The notes under the pieces: generated by a model
The model's database searches: none
The model's input: the letters and a program-made list of their open reading frames with translations, nothing else
Told to the model about the DNA's origin: nothing
Source of the DNA: F23-D06 sp045132055
GTDB lineage: Bacteria; Bacteroidota; Bacteroidia; Bacteroidales; WCHB1-69
Length of the DNA: 64,000 nt
Direction of reading: 5' to 3'
Assembly (NCBI GenBank): GCA_045132055.1
Contig: JBGURP010000012.1
Span: 94,502 to 158,501, forward strand
Translations under genes and position numbers: made by a program
Part shown: in pieces, positions 28,348-37,277 of the stretch
Layout: each line of letters opens with the position of its first letter
Numbering within the stretch: position 1 is the stretch's first letter

Positions 28348-28373
28348 CAACCTAGTTTTAATGTCAGAGGATT

Positions 28374-29369
28374 ATGATAAAATACGAAGAACTTGTAGCT
28401 CAATTGAAAAGCCGTCAGTTCAAGCCGGTTTACTTGCTCATGGGCGAGGAGCCGTTTTACATTGACCGGATTTGCAGGTTCTTCGAAAACAAGGTCATCG
28501 AAGAGGCCGACCGCGACTTCAACCAAGTGGTACTGTACGGCAAGGACACCTCAGCGGCTGAGATTGTAGCCAACGCCAAAGAGTTTCCGTTCGGCAGCCA
28601 GTACAAGCTGGTCATCGTCAAGGAGGCCAAGGACTTGAAGGACATCGACCTGCTGAAATCCTACGTGGAAAATCCAGTAGAATCCTCCATTCTGGTCATC
28701 TGCTACAAATACGGCAAGCTCAAAGCCACGCAGTACAAGGCTTACGAAAAGAAAGGTGTGGTGTTTGAGTCCGTAGGCATCAAGGACTGGAACCTGCCCG
28801 ACTGGGTGCAGAAAACTGCCGCAGCCTTCAAGTACAAGCTGGATGCGCAATCCGCTTACATCCTCACCGAGCATATCGGCAACGATTTGTCGCGCATTTT
28901 CAACGAATTTGAGAAGCTGAAGGTCATCCTGCCACCCGGCAGCTCCATCACCCCTGATATCATCGAGCAATACATCGGCATCAGCAAAGAGTACAATATT
29001 TTTGAATTGCAGGAGGCGTTAGGCGAGCGAAATCTTCAAAAAACGTACAAAATCATCCAGAATTTCACCCAGCATCTGAAAGAAAACCCCAACATCAAGA
29101 CTATCCTGATGTTGTACAATTTCTACCACAAAATGCTGATGTACCATCTGTCGCCTGACAAGAGCAACGAGGCCTTGCGTGCCATCTACGGCAACCTGCC
29201 GCCCATGATCATGAGCAAAAATGTGCGCTACGCACAAAGTCACACCTTATCTCAGCTCACCTATATCATCTCGGTACTAAGGGAATACGACGTCAAATCC
29301 AAAGGTGTGGACTCCAACTGCGAGGAGGGCGAGTTGCTGAAAGAAATGATTTACAAGATTACACGATAA
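28374..29369 (+). CDS. holA: DNA polymerase III delta subunit
   Basis: HolA is the clamp-loader wrench that opens the beta clamp. The 331-residue protein (E. coli 343) has the family start YEELVAQLKSRQFKPVYLLMGEEPFYIDRI, the RecA-like core with FPFGSQYKLVIVKEAKDL and SSILVICYKYGKLKATQYKAYEKKG, then the all-helical collar domain (about 210-331, with FELQEALGERNLQKTYKII). The absence of a functional Walker A is normal for delta. It is followed after 15 nt by an M48 protease gene, probably on the same transcript. Confidence 0.94.
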   Translation: MIKYEELVAQLKSRQFKPVYLLMGEEPFYIDRICRFFENKVIEEADRDFNQVVLYGKDTSAAEIVANAKEFPFGSQYKLVIVKEAKDLKDIDLLKSYVENPVESSILVICYKYGKLKATQYKAYEKKGVVFESVGIKDWNLPDWVQKTAAAFKYKLDAQSAYILTEHIGNDLSRIFNEFEKLKVILPPGSSITPDIIEQYIGISKEYNIFELQEALGERNLQKTYKIIQNFTQHLKENPNIKTILMLYNFYHKMLMYHLSPDKSNEALRAIYGNLPPMIMSKNVRYAQSHTLSQLTYIISVLREYDVKSKGVDSNCEEGELLKEMIYKITR

Positions 29370-29384
29370 CATTCATATTTCAAG

Positions 29385-31490
29385 ATGAAAAAGATTTTAT
29401 GGTTTGTCTGGGTTTTTGTCTTGTGCATGTCCCTTGGGCAAGCACAGAATGCCACTTCCGTCCAGACTTTCAAGCCTTTACAGTCTCAGGGCGAGTTCCC
29501 TTCTTTTTTAAATGAAGTGCTTGCTGCTTCTCCCAAAGACAATATTTATAATGTCTTTTTGAAAAATCTCGTATCAGAAGGAAAAATCCTATACGGGACG
29601 GAGTTGAACCAATACATTGACCATATTGCCGACCAGTTGCTGGCCAAAAATCCCGATTTGCGCAAAGAAATAGATATTTACATTCTGGAAGTACCGGAAG
29701 TGAATGCCTATTCTCTTAAAAACGGGACCATTCTAATAAACATGGGGATGCTGGCGCAAGTTACCAACGAAGCGGAACTGGCTTTTGTCATTGCGCACGA
29801 GATTGCTCACTACAGTGAGCGTCACGGCACATTGGATCCAAAGAACAAATCCAAAAACAAGGATGTCGTGACCGATTATTTGCAAACCCATCAATATTCA
29901 CGTGACCAGGAGTTTGCGGCCGACCGCGTGGGGTTGACCCAGTATTTCAAGAATTCGTCATACAGTTTCGATGTGTTGGACGGAATTTTCGATGTTTTAC
30001 TCTTTTCCAATCTGCCTTTTGATGAGATACCGTTTGAAAGATCCGAAGTGGAAACCGGATTCTATTCATTTCCGGAGAATTACTTCCTGAAGACCGTCGC
30101 CACTATCTCCAACCGTTCCGCTATCGTGGATACTTTTCTCACGCATCCCAACATTGAAAAGCGCCGTGCCGCAGTCAAAGTGCTCACCCAAAGCTTCTCC
30201 AACGAAAACCGTAAAAGATTCGTACAGTCGGAAGAAGACTTTTACCGGATTCGCGACCTGGCTCGTTTCTCCTGCATTGAGTATTATCTGATTCGCCACC
30301 AATACGACCGGGCAATTTACAACATTCATGTGCTGCAACAGCTGTTCCCCGACAACGAGTATCTGGAAAGCGCTATGGTTTCTGCCTTATACGGGGCTTC
30401 GAAGCACAAATCCGAGGGGTCCATCAGCTCCACCTACAAATCCTACAAAAATGTAGAAGGTGAGATGCAGCAAGTGAGTTATTTCATGTCCAAGATGAAT
30501 CGCCTGGAATATTCACTGCTGGCGCTTCGCAAAGCATGGGCAGCCAGGGAAAAGCATCCTGACGACCCATACCTGAATAGCATAACCAAAGAGCTCCTAC
30601 AAGACATCTTTGTAAAACAGAAGAAGACTTACGTCGATTTTTGCGACTATCCACAAGGTACCAAGCTGGAAGATATCCACGAAGAAGAGGTGACCTCCAC
30701 CACAGGCGAATCGAAATACGACCGTATCAAACAGCAGACAAACACGGGCAAGGTGCTACCCGAAGCAAAATTCAAGACAGCCAATTACATGTTGGTTGAC
30801 ATCCATCAGGATTCGCTGTTCAAGGCGTGGGTGAACGATGCCATCATCAATTCCGATGCCATCAATCTGTTAGAGAATCTAACCGAAAAGCATATTGGAG
30901 ATGAAAAGCGGTTGCTCATTGCCGAGCCTATCTACCAAATCTACGACAGTGAATCCCAAGTGCAGCTTTCTAAAAGCAAAAAATACGCCTTGCGGCTCCA
31001 GAATATGATGGCCCGTACCACAAAGAAAATGGGGATTGAGCCAAGCACTTGCAATGTGCAACCTGGTAGCCAATTGGACACCAAAACATACAACGAACTC
31101 TCCCGAACTCGTCAATTATGCCATGACATCAACAATTGCGAGGGAGCTAGCATGCGCTATTACTCGGCAAAGTACATTGAGGACATAATCCCTAGCGTAG
31201 GCTCCAAAATGTGCTATGTATTTGTTTCCGCCAATCCGTACAGCTGGTTTACCCTTAATAAATTATGCTTGATGATCTACTCCATTGCCTGCCCTTACAC
31301 CATACCTCTTGCTGTGGCAAACTGCTGCTTTATGAAATATGACACCAACGTCAGTTTTTGCATTGTAGATGTCTCCACCAGCCAAATTGAAAAGGTTTCA
31401 TCCCTCTCAAAGAGCGCACCTATCAGCAGAGCATACGTTGACGGTTTCGTTTACAATCAATTAGAAAAGTATATCAAAGGCAAAAAATGA
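29385..31490 (+). CDS. Exported M48-family metalloprotease with long C-terminal region
   Basis: A 701-residue protein with signal peptide MKKILWFVWVFVLCMSLGQA. The M48 peptidase core carries the zinc motif HEIAH (residues 138-142) and the third ligand in QEFAADRVGL (Glu176), as in BepA/YfgC-type proteases that act on misfolded outer-membrane proteins. The region beyond about residue 290 is helical and TPR-like at first (YYLIRHQYDRAIYNIHVLQQLFPDNEYL), then unlike anything recognised. The gene overlaps the next gene, an outer-membrane barrel, by 4 nt (ATGA), suggesting the two are made together. A role in envelope quality control is inferred from the family. Confidence 0.85.
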   Translation: MKKILWFVWVFVLCMSLGQAQNATSVQTFKPLQSQGEFPSFLNEVLAASPKDNIYNVFLKNLVSEGKILYGTELNQYIDHIADQLLAKNPDLRKEIDIYILEVPEVNAYSLKNGTILINMGMLAQVTNEAELAFVIAHEIAHYSERHGTLDPKNKSKNKDVVTDYLQTHQYSRDQEFAADRVGLTQYFKNSSYSFDVLDGIFDVLLFSNLPFDEIPFERSEVETGFYSFPENYFLKTVATISNRSAIVDTFLTHPNIEKRRAAVKVLTQSFSNENRKRFVQSEEDFYRIRDLARFSCIEYYLIRHQYDRAIYNIHVLQQLFPDNEYLESAMVSALYGASKHKSEGSISSTYKSYKNVEGEMQQVSYFMSKMNRLEYSLLALRKAWAAREKHPDDPYLNSITKELLQDIFVKQKKTYVDFCDYPQGTKLEDIHEEEVTSTTGESKYDRIKQQTNTGKVLPEAKFKTANYMLVDIHQDSLFKAWVNDAIINSDAINLLENLTEKHIGDEKRLLIAEPIYQIYDSESQVQLSKSKKYALRLQNMMARTTKKMGIEPSTCNVQPGSQLDTKTYNELSRTRQLCHDINNCEGASMRYYSAKYIEDIIPSVGSKMCYVFVSANPYSWFTLNKLCLMIYSIACPYTIPLAVANCCFMKYDTNVSFCIVDVSTSQIEKVSSLSKSAPISRAYVDGFVYNQLEKYIKGKK

Positions 31491-32209
31491 AAAAAATAAT
31501 CCCCCTTCTCTTGTTCGTCACTGCCCTTTGCGCTCAAGTTAACGCACAGGGGTACAATTATATGGGAAAGCATGTTCTGTTCAATGCCAATGTGTCCATA
31601 TCTCCCTCTTGGATCAATCCGAATCCCATGAGCCAGCATTTGTCCAACCTGCCTTCTTCCGCAAAAAAATACCTGGGTCTCAATTATTGGGTCACGCCCA
31701 GTATTGAAGCAATTGTTTGGTCAAAAGGAGCAATAGGCGCTGGCTACAATTTTTACAAGTCGCCTTTCAAAGGAAGAGCTTCCTACTACGACGATTATTA
31801 TTTCAATTATTCCTACCGTGATTATAACGGCATGATCACTGCACACGGGTTCAATGTGTTCTACAAGCAGTATTTGGGACAAACGTTCGCACCATTAGGA
31901 TCTTATCTGAAATTCAACTTTGACGGTTTCTTTTACCATTACATCACAGACGATGCCCAAGAAGGCAAAGACAAACTGTTTGGTGCAAAAGTGGAATACG
32001 GGTATGACTTCCTGTTGTTCGACCGCATGCGTCTTTCTGTCGGAGCCTCTATAGGCAGCACTTTCGGTGGCATTGGATTGGCATTCAAGCAAATGACGAA
32101 GGACGATTACGATATGTCTGCCATGACCGTCAACAATTACGTGAATGCGCGCATGTTTATGGCCTACTGGTTCGGTATCAAACTTGGTATCGGCTTCTTG
32201 GCTTTCTAA
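31487..32209 (+). CDS. Predicted outer-membrane beta-barrel protein
   Basis: A 240-residue protein with signal peptide MKKIIPLLLFVTALCAQVNA followed by beta-strand patterns: KHVLFNANVSISPSWI, VTPSIEAIVWSKGAIGAGYNF, GYDFLLFDRMRLSVGASIGSTFGGIGLAF and ARMFMAYWFGIKLGIGFLAF, the last ending in an aromatic residue as outer-membrane proteins do. No named family was recognised. Its ATG overlaps the M48 protease stop, so it may be a partner or substrate of that protease. Its 3' end overlaps convergent sbcC by 4 nt. Confidence 0.72.
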   Translation: MKKIIPLLLFVTALCAQVNAQGYNYMGKHVLFNANVSISPSWINPNPMSQHLSNLPSSAKKYLGLNYWVTPSIEAIVWSKGAIGAGYNFYKSPFKGRASYYDDYYFNYSYRDYNGMITAHGFNVFYKQYLGQTFAPLGSYLKFNFDGFFYHYITDDAQEGKDKLFGAKVEYGYDFLLFDRMRLSVGASIGSTFGGIGLAFKQMTKDDYDMSAMTVNNYVNARMFMAYWFGIKLGIGFLAF

Positions 32210-35200
32210 TTATTGATGATTTTCACCACACTCCTGCCTGCTCCTTTCTTGAGCACGTTGATTTGCACGGGGATACGTTCAATCAGTTCCTCGCGGTGAG
32301 AGATGATGCCCACGCGACGATTCTGCTGGCCGGCAATCTCCTGCAAGGTTTCCAGCGTCTGCATCACGCTGTCCAGGCTCTTCTCGTCCAGCGTGCCAAA
32401 ACCCTCGTCGATGAAGAGGATGTTGACATTGAGGTCGGGACGGTTGAGAGAGGAAAGCGCCAGCGACAGGGCCAATGACACCATGAAGCGCTCGCCGCCG
32501 GAGAGCACGGTCACGCTACGCACCTCATCTTTGTAATAGCGGTCCAGCACGAAAATCGACAGCTGTTCGTTCTCCTCGCTGCAGGTCAACGTATAGCGGT
32601 CGGTGATTTTGGAGAGGTAGATGTTGGCGTTGTTGAGGAGCGGGCGCAGAATGTAGGTCTGCACCAATGTGCGGAAGCGCGCACCGCCGAAGTAGTTGTT
32701 CAGCACATTCCAGTGATTGAAACGCACGCGTGCTTTCTCGACATTTTCTTTCTGCTGTTGCAGTTTGCCCTGATAGGTTTCAAATTGGCCGATCAAATTA
32801 CGGGCTGTGGTTTCCTTCTGGATTGCCGCATCGCGTTGGTTATCCAAAACCCGCTTTTGCTCCTGTAGTTCATCAAGATTCGAAATTTCATTCTCACTTT
32901 CTATCTTCAACGCCTGCAAAGATTCTGAAAGAATAGCTTTAGCGCGTTCCTGCCTGTCTTTATGCAGCGTCATCTCCAGATTCATTTTTTGAATAGATTC
33001 CCGAGCAACCTCCACCTCCGGTTTCCGGTTCATCAAAGCATCCAGCAACGCCTCTGACGAGTTGTGAGATTCATAATACCGATTCAGAACCTGCTGTAAA
33101 TCTGCAACTTCCTTCGTGGTTTTATGCATAGCATCCTGCAAGCTGCGACAGGCACCTCGCAACGTGTTCCACTCGGGTTCTGCATCGTCCAGCTCTCCTT
33201 TGCGGGCTGCAATGGAAATTTGCCATCTTGGAAAATCCTGCAAAATGGACGACTGTGTGGTGCTCATGCGCTGGATTTTCTCTTGCATGGAGGACCATTC
33301 GCCCTGCTCTTTCTCCAAGGCAGTTTTGCGCTGCAGGTACTCAACAGCCTCCTGTTGCAGACGCGAGCGCACACCGGCCAAATCGCTTTGCCAGTCGGGG
33401 TAGAAGGCCTCCAGCGCACGCGAGAGCTCCGATAACAAACCCTGCTGCTCATGCTCCTGATTCGCCAACTGGACCTTGTGGTTAGCTATGTCCGCATTCT
33501 TCCCTGTCAAGTCATTTTGGACACTGTTAAATGCATCATCTTTCTCCTTTCGAACTATTTCCAAAGAAGATTTTTCATGAAGCAAAGCGTTGATTTGCCG
33601 CTGCAATGATTCAGCCTTCTGCTGAGACTGTTTAAGCTCGATTTCTTGCTCTTGCCACTCCGCCACCTTGGCCTGGACATCCTTGGCAAGCGTCGCACTA
33701 TAGGTAATATCTACCTCCTGAGCTTTAGCCTTCAGGGTTTGAATGTATTGCGATTTCTTCACATTCAGCTCTGCCAACAAATCTTTGTTGCCTTGATGTC
33801 GCGTTTGGCATTCCGTATGGACTTTTTGCGCAGCATCCCATTCACTTTGAGCAAACGCACGTGCCGCCACCGCCTCTTCTTGCTCCTTCTTGAGCGGATC
33901 TATAAGTCCTTGGAAATCAAAATGCTCCAAATGCAAATGATTGATCTGCTGACCACACAAAGGACAGTTTTCCATCTCCGAAAGATGGCTGCGCAACATG
34001 GTCAGCTTTTCGTCCATGCTGGCCTGCATGTCGTTGAGCCGCGACAAGGCTTTGTCTGCATTCTCCGCCGCCAAACGATATTTCTCCTGAGCGGCATTTG
34101 CTTTAAGCAGCAACTCGGGCAAGATCTTTTCATCTTCCAGCATTTTTTTGCCAAGATCATCCGCCTGCTCCACCACTTTCCGCAATTCTCCGATCTCAGT
34201 CAACATGGTTTCGGCCTTAGTCTTCCATTGATGAAAGGCGTTCAACTTTTCATTGACCTCTTCCAATTTGAGTGCATTTCGCTCCGTCTGTAATTTATTG
34301 ATTTCTTTATCTTTATCCTGAACTTGTTGTAAAGATTGCTGTTGTTGAGCCTGGGCTTTCGCCAATTTTTCCTGCAAATCTGGCAACAGCGCCTCCTGAC
34401 TTTTGATATTCTGCTGAAGCGCTTCCATGTCGGATTGCATCTTGAGCGCTTGTCCTAACTTGACATCAATGGTTTTGGCCTCCGTATAAAGATCATCTTG
34501 CTTCTTTCTCTCTCCAAGCCACGTTTCTTCTTCTTTAAGATGTTGTTCCTGAATCTGTTGCTGTTGCCGATGCCATTCCAAATCCGCAAAGAGAGCAGCA
34601 TATTGCCGTTGATGGCTTTCTGTCTGTAAACGTTGCTGATTCTGCTCTTGCAACTGGTCTTTCATCTGCTGGCGTTGATGCCGCACCTCATCTGTAGTCT
34701 CCCAATCTTTAACCAATTGCTCTTTGGCTTTATATTCTTCACTTTCTGTCTGCTGTTTCAACAGTTGTAAAGCCTGCTGGGCTTGTTGCAGCTCCTTTTG
34801 CGCATTCAAAACAGATTCTGTCCACTTTATTTGATGGGTGATTTCCCCAATCTTGGCATCCAGCTCTGTTTTCTGTTTCTCCGCTTCTGATATTTGCCGT
34901 TTACATTCCTCCGCATCAATTGTGCCCGCATCCTTCAGTGCATCTTTCAGCTTGTCTTCCTCAAATTCATGTGTTTTCTTAGCATTTTTGAAGATACGGC
35001 TTATCGCCTCGCCATATTGGGAAAAGAGCTCGGTGTTGGTCAATTGTTCCAATATGGTAGTGCGCTCCTCTTTGCCTCCACACAGGAAAGCGGCAAACTG
35101 TCCCTGGGCCAGCATAACCATGCGCGTAAACTGGTCGAAGGTGAGCCCTATCGCTTTCTTTTCTATGATGGGCGTGATGTCTTTGTCCTTATCCCACATC

Positions 35201-35655
35201 TGATCACCTTGCGCCAGCGTCCATTCCAACTCCTTATATTTGCGAATGTAGTTGCCGTCAGCATCTTTTTTGCGACTTTTGGTAATGCCCAAGGCGAGTT
35301 TGGCTGTATATCGGAGACCGTCGTTGCCCTCAAACAGCAGTTCGCTGTAACACTCGTCCTTTTCGCTGATGCCGATACGGGTGTATTGCTCGATGCTGGT
35401 TACATTCACGCTCTCGCCACTGCTGTTGGAGAAGACGTTGTTGTTCTTGCTGGCCACACTGACCGTGCGGGGAGTCCGTTTATAGAGAGCCATCGCGATG
35501 CCGTCAAGCAGCACCGACTTGCCCGCGCCTGTGTCGCCAGCGATGAGAAAGAGGGGAACTTGCTGGCCGTTCTGCGCGTCGCGAAGCTCCTCGAAATTGA
35601 TGTCCGCACACTCAATGGAAGCGATGTTTCGCAAATGCAATTCCAGTATTTTCAT
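32206..35655 (-). CDS. sbcC: SbcC-type nuclease ATPase subunit (Rad50 homologue)
   Basis: With SbcD, SbcC cleaves DNA hairpins and processes blocked double-strand ends. The 1149-residue protein has the SMC-like layout: N-terminal Walker A GDTGAGKS (residues 40-47), Q-loop segment MVMLAQGQFAAFL, a long Gln/Glu/Lys-rich coiled coil, a zinc hook CPLC near residue 565, a second coiled coil, then the ABC signature LSGGERFMVSLALSLAL and Walker B ILFIDEGFGTLD near the C-terminus. Its ATG overlaps the sbcD stop (ATGA), so it is translated with sbcD. The middle is low-complexity and many antisense open frames there are artefacts. Confidence 0.96.
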   Translation of the reverse strand: MKILELHLRNIASIECADINFEELRDAQNGQQVPLFLIAGDTGAGKSVLLDGIAMALYKRTPRTVSVASKNNNVFSNSSGESVNVTSIEQYTRIGISEKDECYSELLFEGNDGLRYTAKLALGITKSRKKDADGNYIRKYKELEWTLAQGDQMWDKDKDITPIIEKKAIGLTFDQFTRMVMLAQGQFAAFLCGGKEERTTILEQLTNTELFSQYGEAISRIFKNAKKTHEFEEDKLKDALKDAGTIDAEECKRQISEAEKQKTELDAKIGEITHQIKWTESVLNAQKELQQAQQALQLLKQQTESEEYKAKEQLVKDWETTDEVRHQRQQMKDQLQEQNQQRLQTESHQRQYAALFADLEWHRQQQQIQEQHLKEEETWLGERKKQDDLYTEAKTIDVKLGQALKMQSDMEALQQNIKSQEALLPDLQEKLAKAQAQQQQSLQQVQDKDKEINKLQTERNALKLEEVNEKLNAFHQWKTKAETMLTEIGELRKVVEQADDLGKKMLEDEKILPELLLKANAAQEKYRLAAENADKALSRLNDMQASMDEKLTMLRSHLSEMENCPLCGQQINHLHLEHFDFQGLIDPLKKEQEEAVAARAFAQSEWDAAQKVHTECQTRHQGNKDLLAELNVKKSQYIQTLKAKAQEVDITYSATLAKDVQAKVAEWQEQEIELKQSQQKAESLQRQINALLHEKSSLEIVRKEKDDAFNSVQNDLTGKNADIANHKVQLANQEHEQQGLLSELSRALEAFYPDWQSDLAGVRSRLQQEAVEYLQRKTALEKEQGEWSSMQEKIQRMSTTQSSILQDFPRWQISIAARKGELDDAEPEWNTLRGACRSLQDAMHKTTKEVADLQQVLNRYYESHNSSEALLDALMNRKPEVEVARESIQKMNLEMTLHKDRQERAKAILSESLQALKIESENEISNLDELQEQKRVLDNQRDAAIQKETTARNLIGQFETYQGKLQQQKENVEKARVRFNHWNVLNNYFGGARFRTLVQTYILRPLLNNANIYLSKITDRYTLTCSEENEQLSIFVLDRYYKDEVRSVTVLSGGERFMVSLALSLALSSLNRPDLNVNILFIDEGFGTLDEKSLDSVMQTLETLQEIAGQQNRRVGIISHREELIERIPVQINVLKKGAGRSVVKIINN

Positions 35656-36953
35656 AGTCCGCCTCCTTCCCTGTTTCCGTTTTCTTCTGCGGTTGGAACA
35701 GATTTTCTGTTCTTTTTCAGCTTCACTTCCTCCTGCATCTGTCGGAGCTCATTTTCCACCTCCGCGAAATCCATTCTCAATTTTTCCAAATCCAGTTCCG
35801 GATACTGGTCGATGGTCTTCTCGATGAAATCCATGGGATTGGTCATTTCCTGAAGTTCTGCCACCTCAAACACAGGTTTCGAGGCAGCCGACTGCTGCGA
35901 TTCGCCCACCCAAATGGTTTTGGGATTGTAGCGCACCTCATCCTCCAGCCCTTGAAGGAGCTGATAGATGTGTTGGTCAAAGTCGGGAGGGAGAATGGCG
36001 CTGTAGCAGATGCGCAGCCGTATATAACCCGTTTTGCCTTGGTTCACAAACTGTTGCACAGCATCAATGGCATCTTCGGCAGTGCTGGCTGCTGTGCCGT
36101 CCAAGGGCAATTCGTAGAAATGTCGCAGCTCGTCAATGCGGAGACGTTTGAGGTGAACCTCACTGCCATGTTCGGCAACCTCCACAAAGCTGACCGTGTG
36201 GGGATACTTTTCATCGCAGCTTACGTGCAGTGCACTGCCCGAATAGCGGGCGATTCCAGAGGGGTATTCTTGCTCGTCGGACGACTCGTCTGCCAAGGGA
36301 TAGCCGATGGTTTGCGGCCGATGAATATGCCCTAGGGCTAGATAGTCGTAGCCTGCACCCATATCTTCTGCAGTTTGGGTGGAAATCTTGCCAATTTCAA
36401 AGTCGTGGCCCGTAACATCGGCGCCCGCCACAGCGGTATGGCCAGTCATGACCACCGGCAGGTGTGACGTGTTTTCATTGCCTACATAGTCCAATATTTT
36501 CTGTATCAGCGCGCGGCGATTGCCCACCATGTAAGGCAGAGCCACCACATAGCCGCTTGGCACGCGCACCAGGAAACGTTCCTGCCAGCCGTCTGGCTGT
36601 TCCAGCAGCTCGGCAGAGGGCGCTACGCCTACGATATGTACGCCAAGGCACTCCCACACTTTCGCATCCGCTTGCAGGCGCGAGGCGGAATCGTGGTTGC
36701 CCGCAATGATGATGATGCTCATGTCGGGGCACTGGCGATGCAACTCTACAAACGTGTCCGTGAAAAACTTCTTCACGAAGGCGGAAGGCTGCTGAATATC
36801 GAACACATCGCCGCTCACCAGCAAGACATCTGGCGCGTACTGGCGGCACCAACCGCCCAGCTGCCAGAAGAAATGCTCGTGCTCGTCCACCCGGTCATAA
36901 TTCTGATAAAGAATCTGCCCCAGGTGCAAATCGGCGCAATGCAGGAGTTTCAT
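35652..36953 (-). CDS. sbcD: SbcD-type exonuclease subunit (Mre11 homologue)
   Basis: SbcD is the calcineurin-like phosphoesterase subunit of SbcCD. The metal-binding motifs are in order: MKLLHCADLHLG (DxH, residues 8-10), VSGDVFD, IIIAGNHDSASRL (GNHD), MTGHTAVAG and LALGHIHRPQ (GHxH). The capping domain and a C-terminal tail with a charged helix (LEKLRMDFAEVENELRQMQEEVKLKKN in part) that contacts the SbcC coiled coil complete the 433 residues. The ATG at 36953 is preceded by a TATTTTTG box at 36973-36980, so sbcDC is a two-gene operon. Confidence 0.96.
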   Translation of the reverse strand: MKLLHCADLHLGQILYQNYDRVDEHEHFFWQLGGWCRQYAPDVLLVSGDVFDIQQPSAFVKKFFTDTFVELHRQCPDMSIIIIAGNHDSASRLQADAKVWECLGVHIVGVAPSAELLEQPDGWQERFLVRVPSGYVVALPYMVGNRRALIQKILDYVGNENTSHLPVVMTGHTAVAGADVTGHDFEIGKISTQTAEDMGAGYDYLALGHIHRPQTIGYPLADESSDEQEYPSGIARYSGSALHVSCDEKYPHTVSFVEVAEHGSEVHLKRLRIDELRHFYELPLDGTAASTAEDAIDAVQQFVNQGKTGYIRLRICYSAILPPDFDQHIYQLLQGLEDEVRYNPKTIWVGESQQSAASKPVFEVAELQEMTNPMDFIEKTIDQYPELDLEKLRMDFAEVENELRQMQEEVKLKKNRKSVPTAEENGNREGGGL

Positions 36954-36972
36954 AGCATCATAATTTTGCGTA

Positions 36973-36980
36973 CAAAAATA
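36973..36980 (-). promoter_or_regulatory. -7 promoter box of sbcDC
   Basis: TATTTTTG on the minus strand, 20 nt before the sbcD ATG and immediately after the atpDC terminator. Confidence 0.55.
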
Positions 36981-36982
36981 AT

Positions 36983-37010
36983 AAAAAAGGCAAGCATGAG
37001 AATGCCTGCC
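36983..37010 (-). terminator. Rho-independent terminator of atpDC
   Basis: On the minus strand a 9-bp stem, GGCAGGCAT (37010-37002) with ATGCTTGCC (36997-36989), one G-U pair and a 4-nt loop, is followed by TTTTTT. It lies 22 nt after the atpC stop. Confidence 0.88.
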
Positions 37011-37032
37011 CTGACTATATTAGTATTGAATA

Positions 37033-37269
37033 TTACTCGGCAAGCACCAAGATGTTGTCGTGCAACACCTCGGCCACGCCACCGTTGATGTCAAAAAACT
37101 GGGTGTTGTTCTCCATATCCTCAATCTTGACACGGCCTTTTTGCAACGCGGCCACCAGCGCGGCATGATGCTCCAAAATCTCGAACAAGCCGTCAATGCC
37201 AGGCAATTGCACCAAGCTAACTTCGCCCGTGAAAACCGATTTATCCGGTGTTCTGATTTCCAACTTCAT
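37033..37269 (-). CDS. atpC: F1 ATP synthase epsilon subunit (short form)
   Basis: This 78-residue protein matches the N-terminal beta-sandwich of AtpC (MKLEIRTPDKSVFTGEV, LPGIDGLFEILEHHAALVAALQKG, FDINGGVAEVLHDNILVLAE). The C-terminal helical hairpin that inhibits ATP hydrolysis in E. coli epsilon (139 residues) is absent. Short epsilon subunits are usual in Bacteroidota, so this is probably not a truncation. It follows atpD by 8 nt and ends at a strong terminator. The rest of the ATP synthase operon is not in the window. Confidence 0.93.
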   Translation of the reverse strand: MKLEIRTPDKSVFTGEVSLVQLPGIDGLFEILEHHAALVAALQKGRVKIEDMENNTQFFDINGGVAEVLHDNILVLAE

Positions 37270-37277
37270 AGCATCAG

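Noticed and set aside
37033..37269. AtpC as a truncated pseudogene
   Set aside because: The 78-residue form keeps the complete beta-sandwich, and short epsilon subunits are usual in Bacteroidota.
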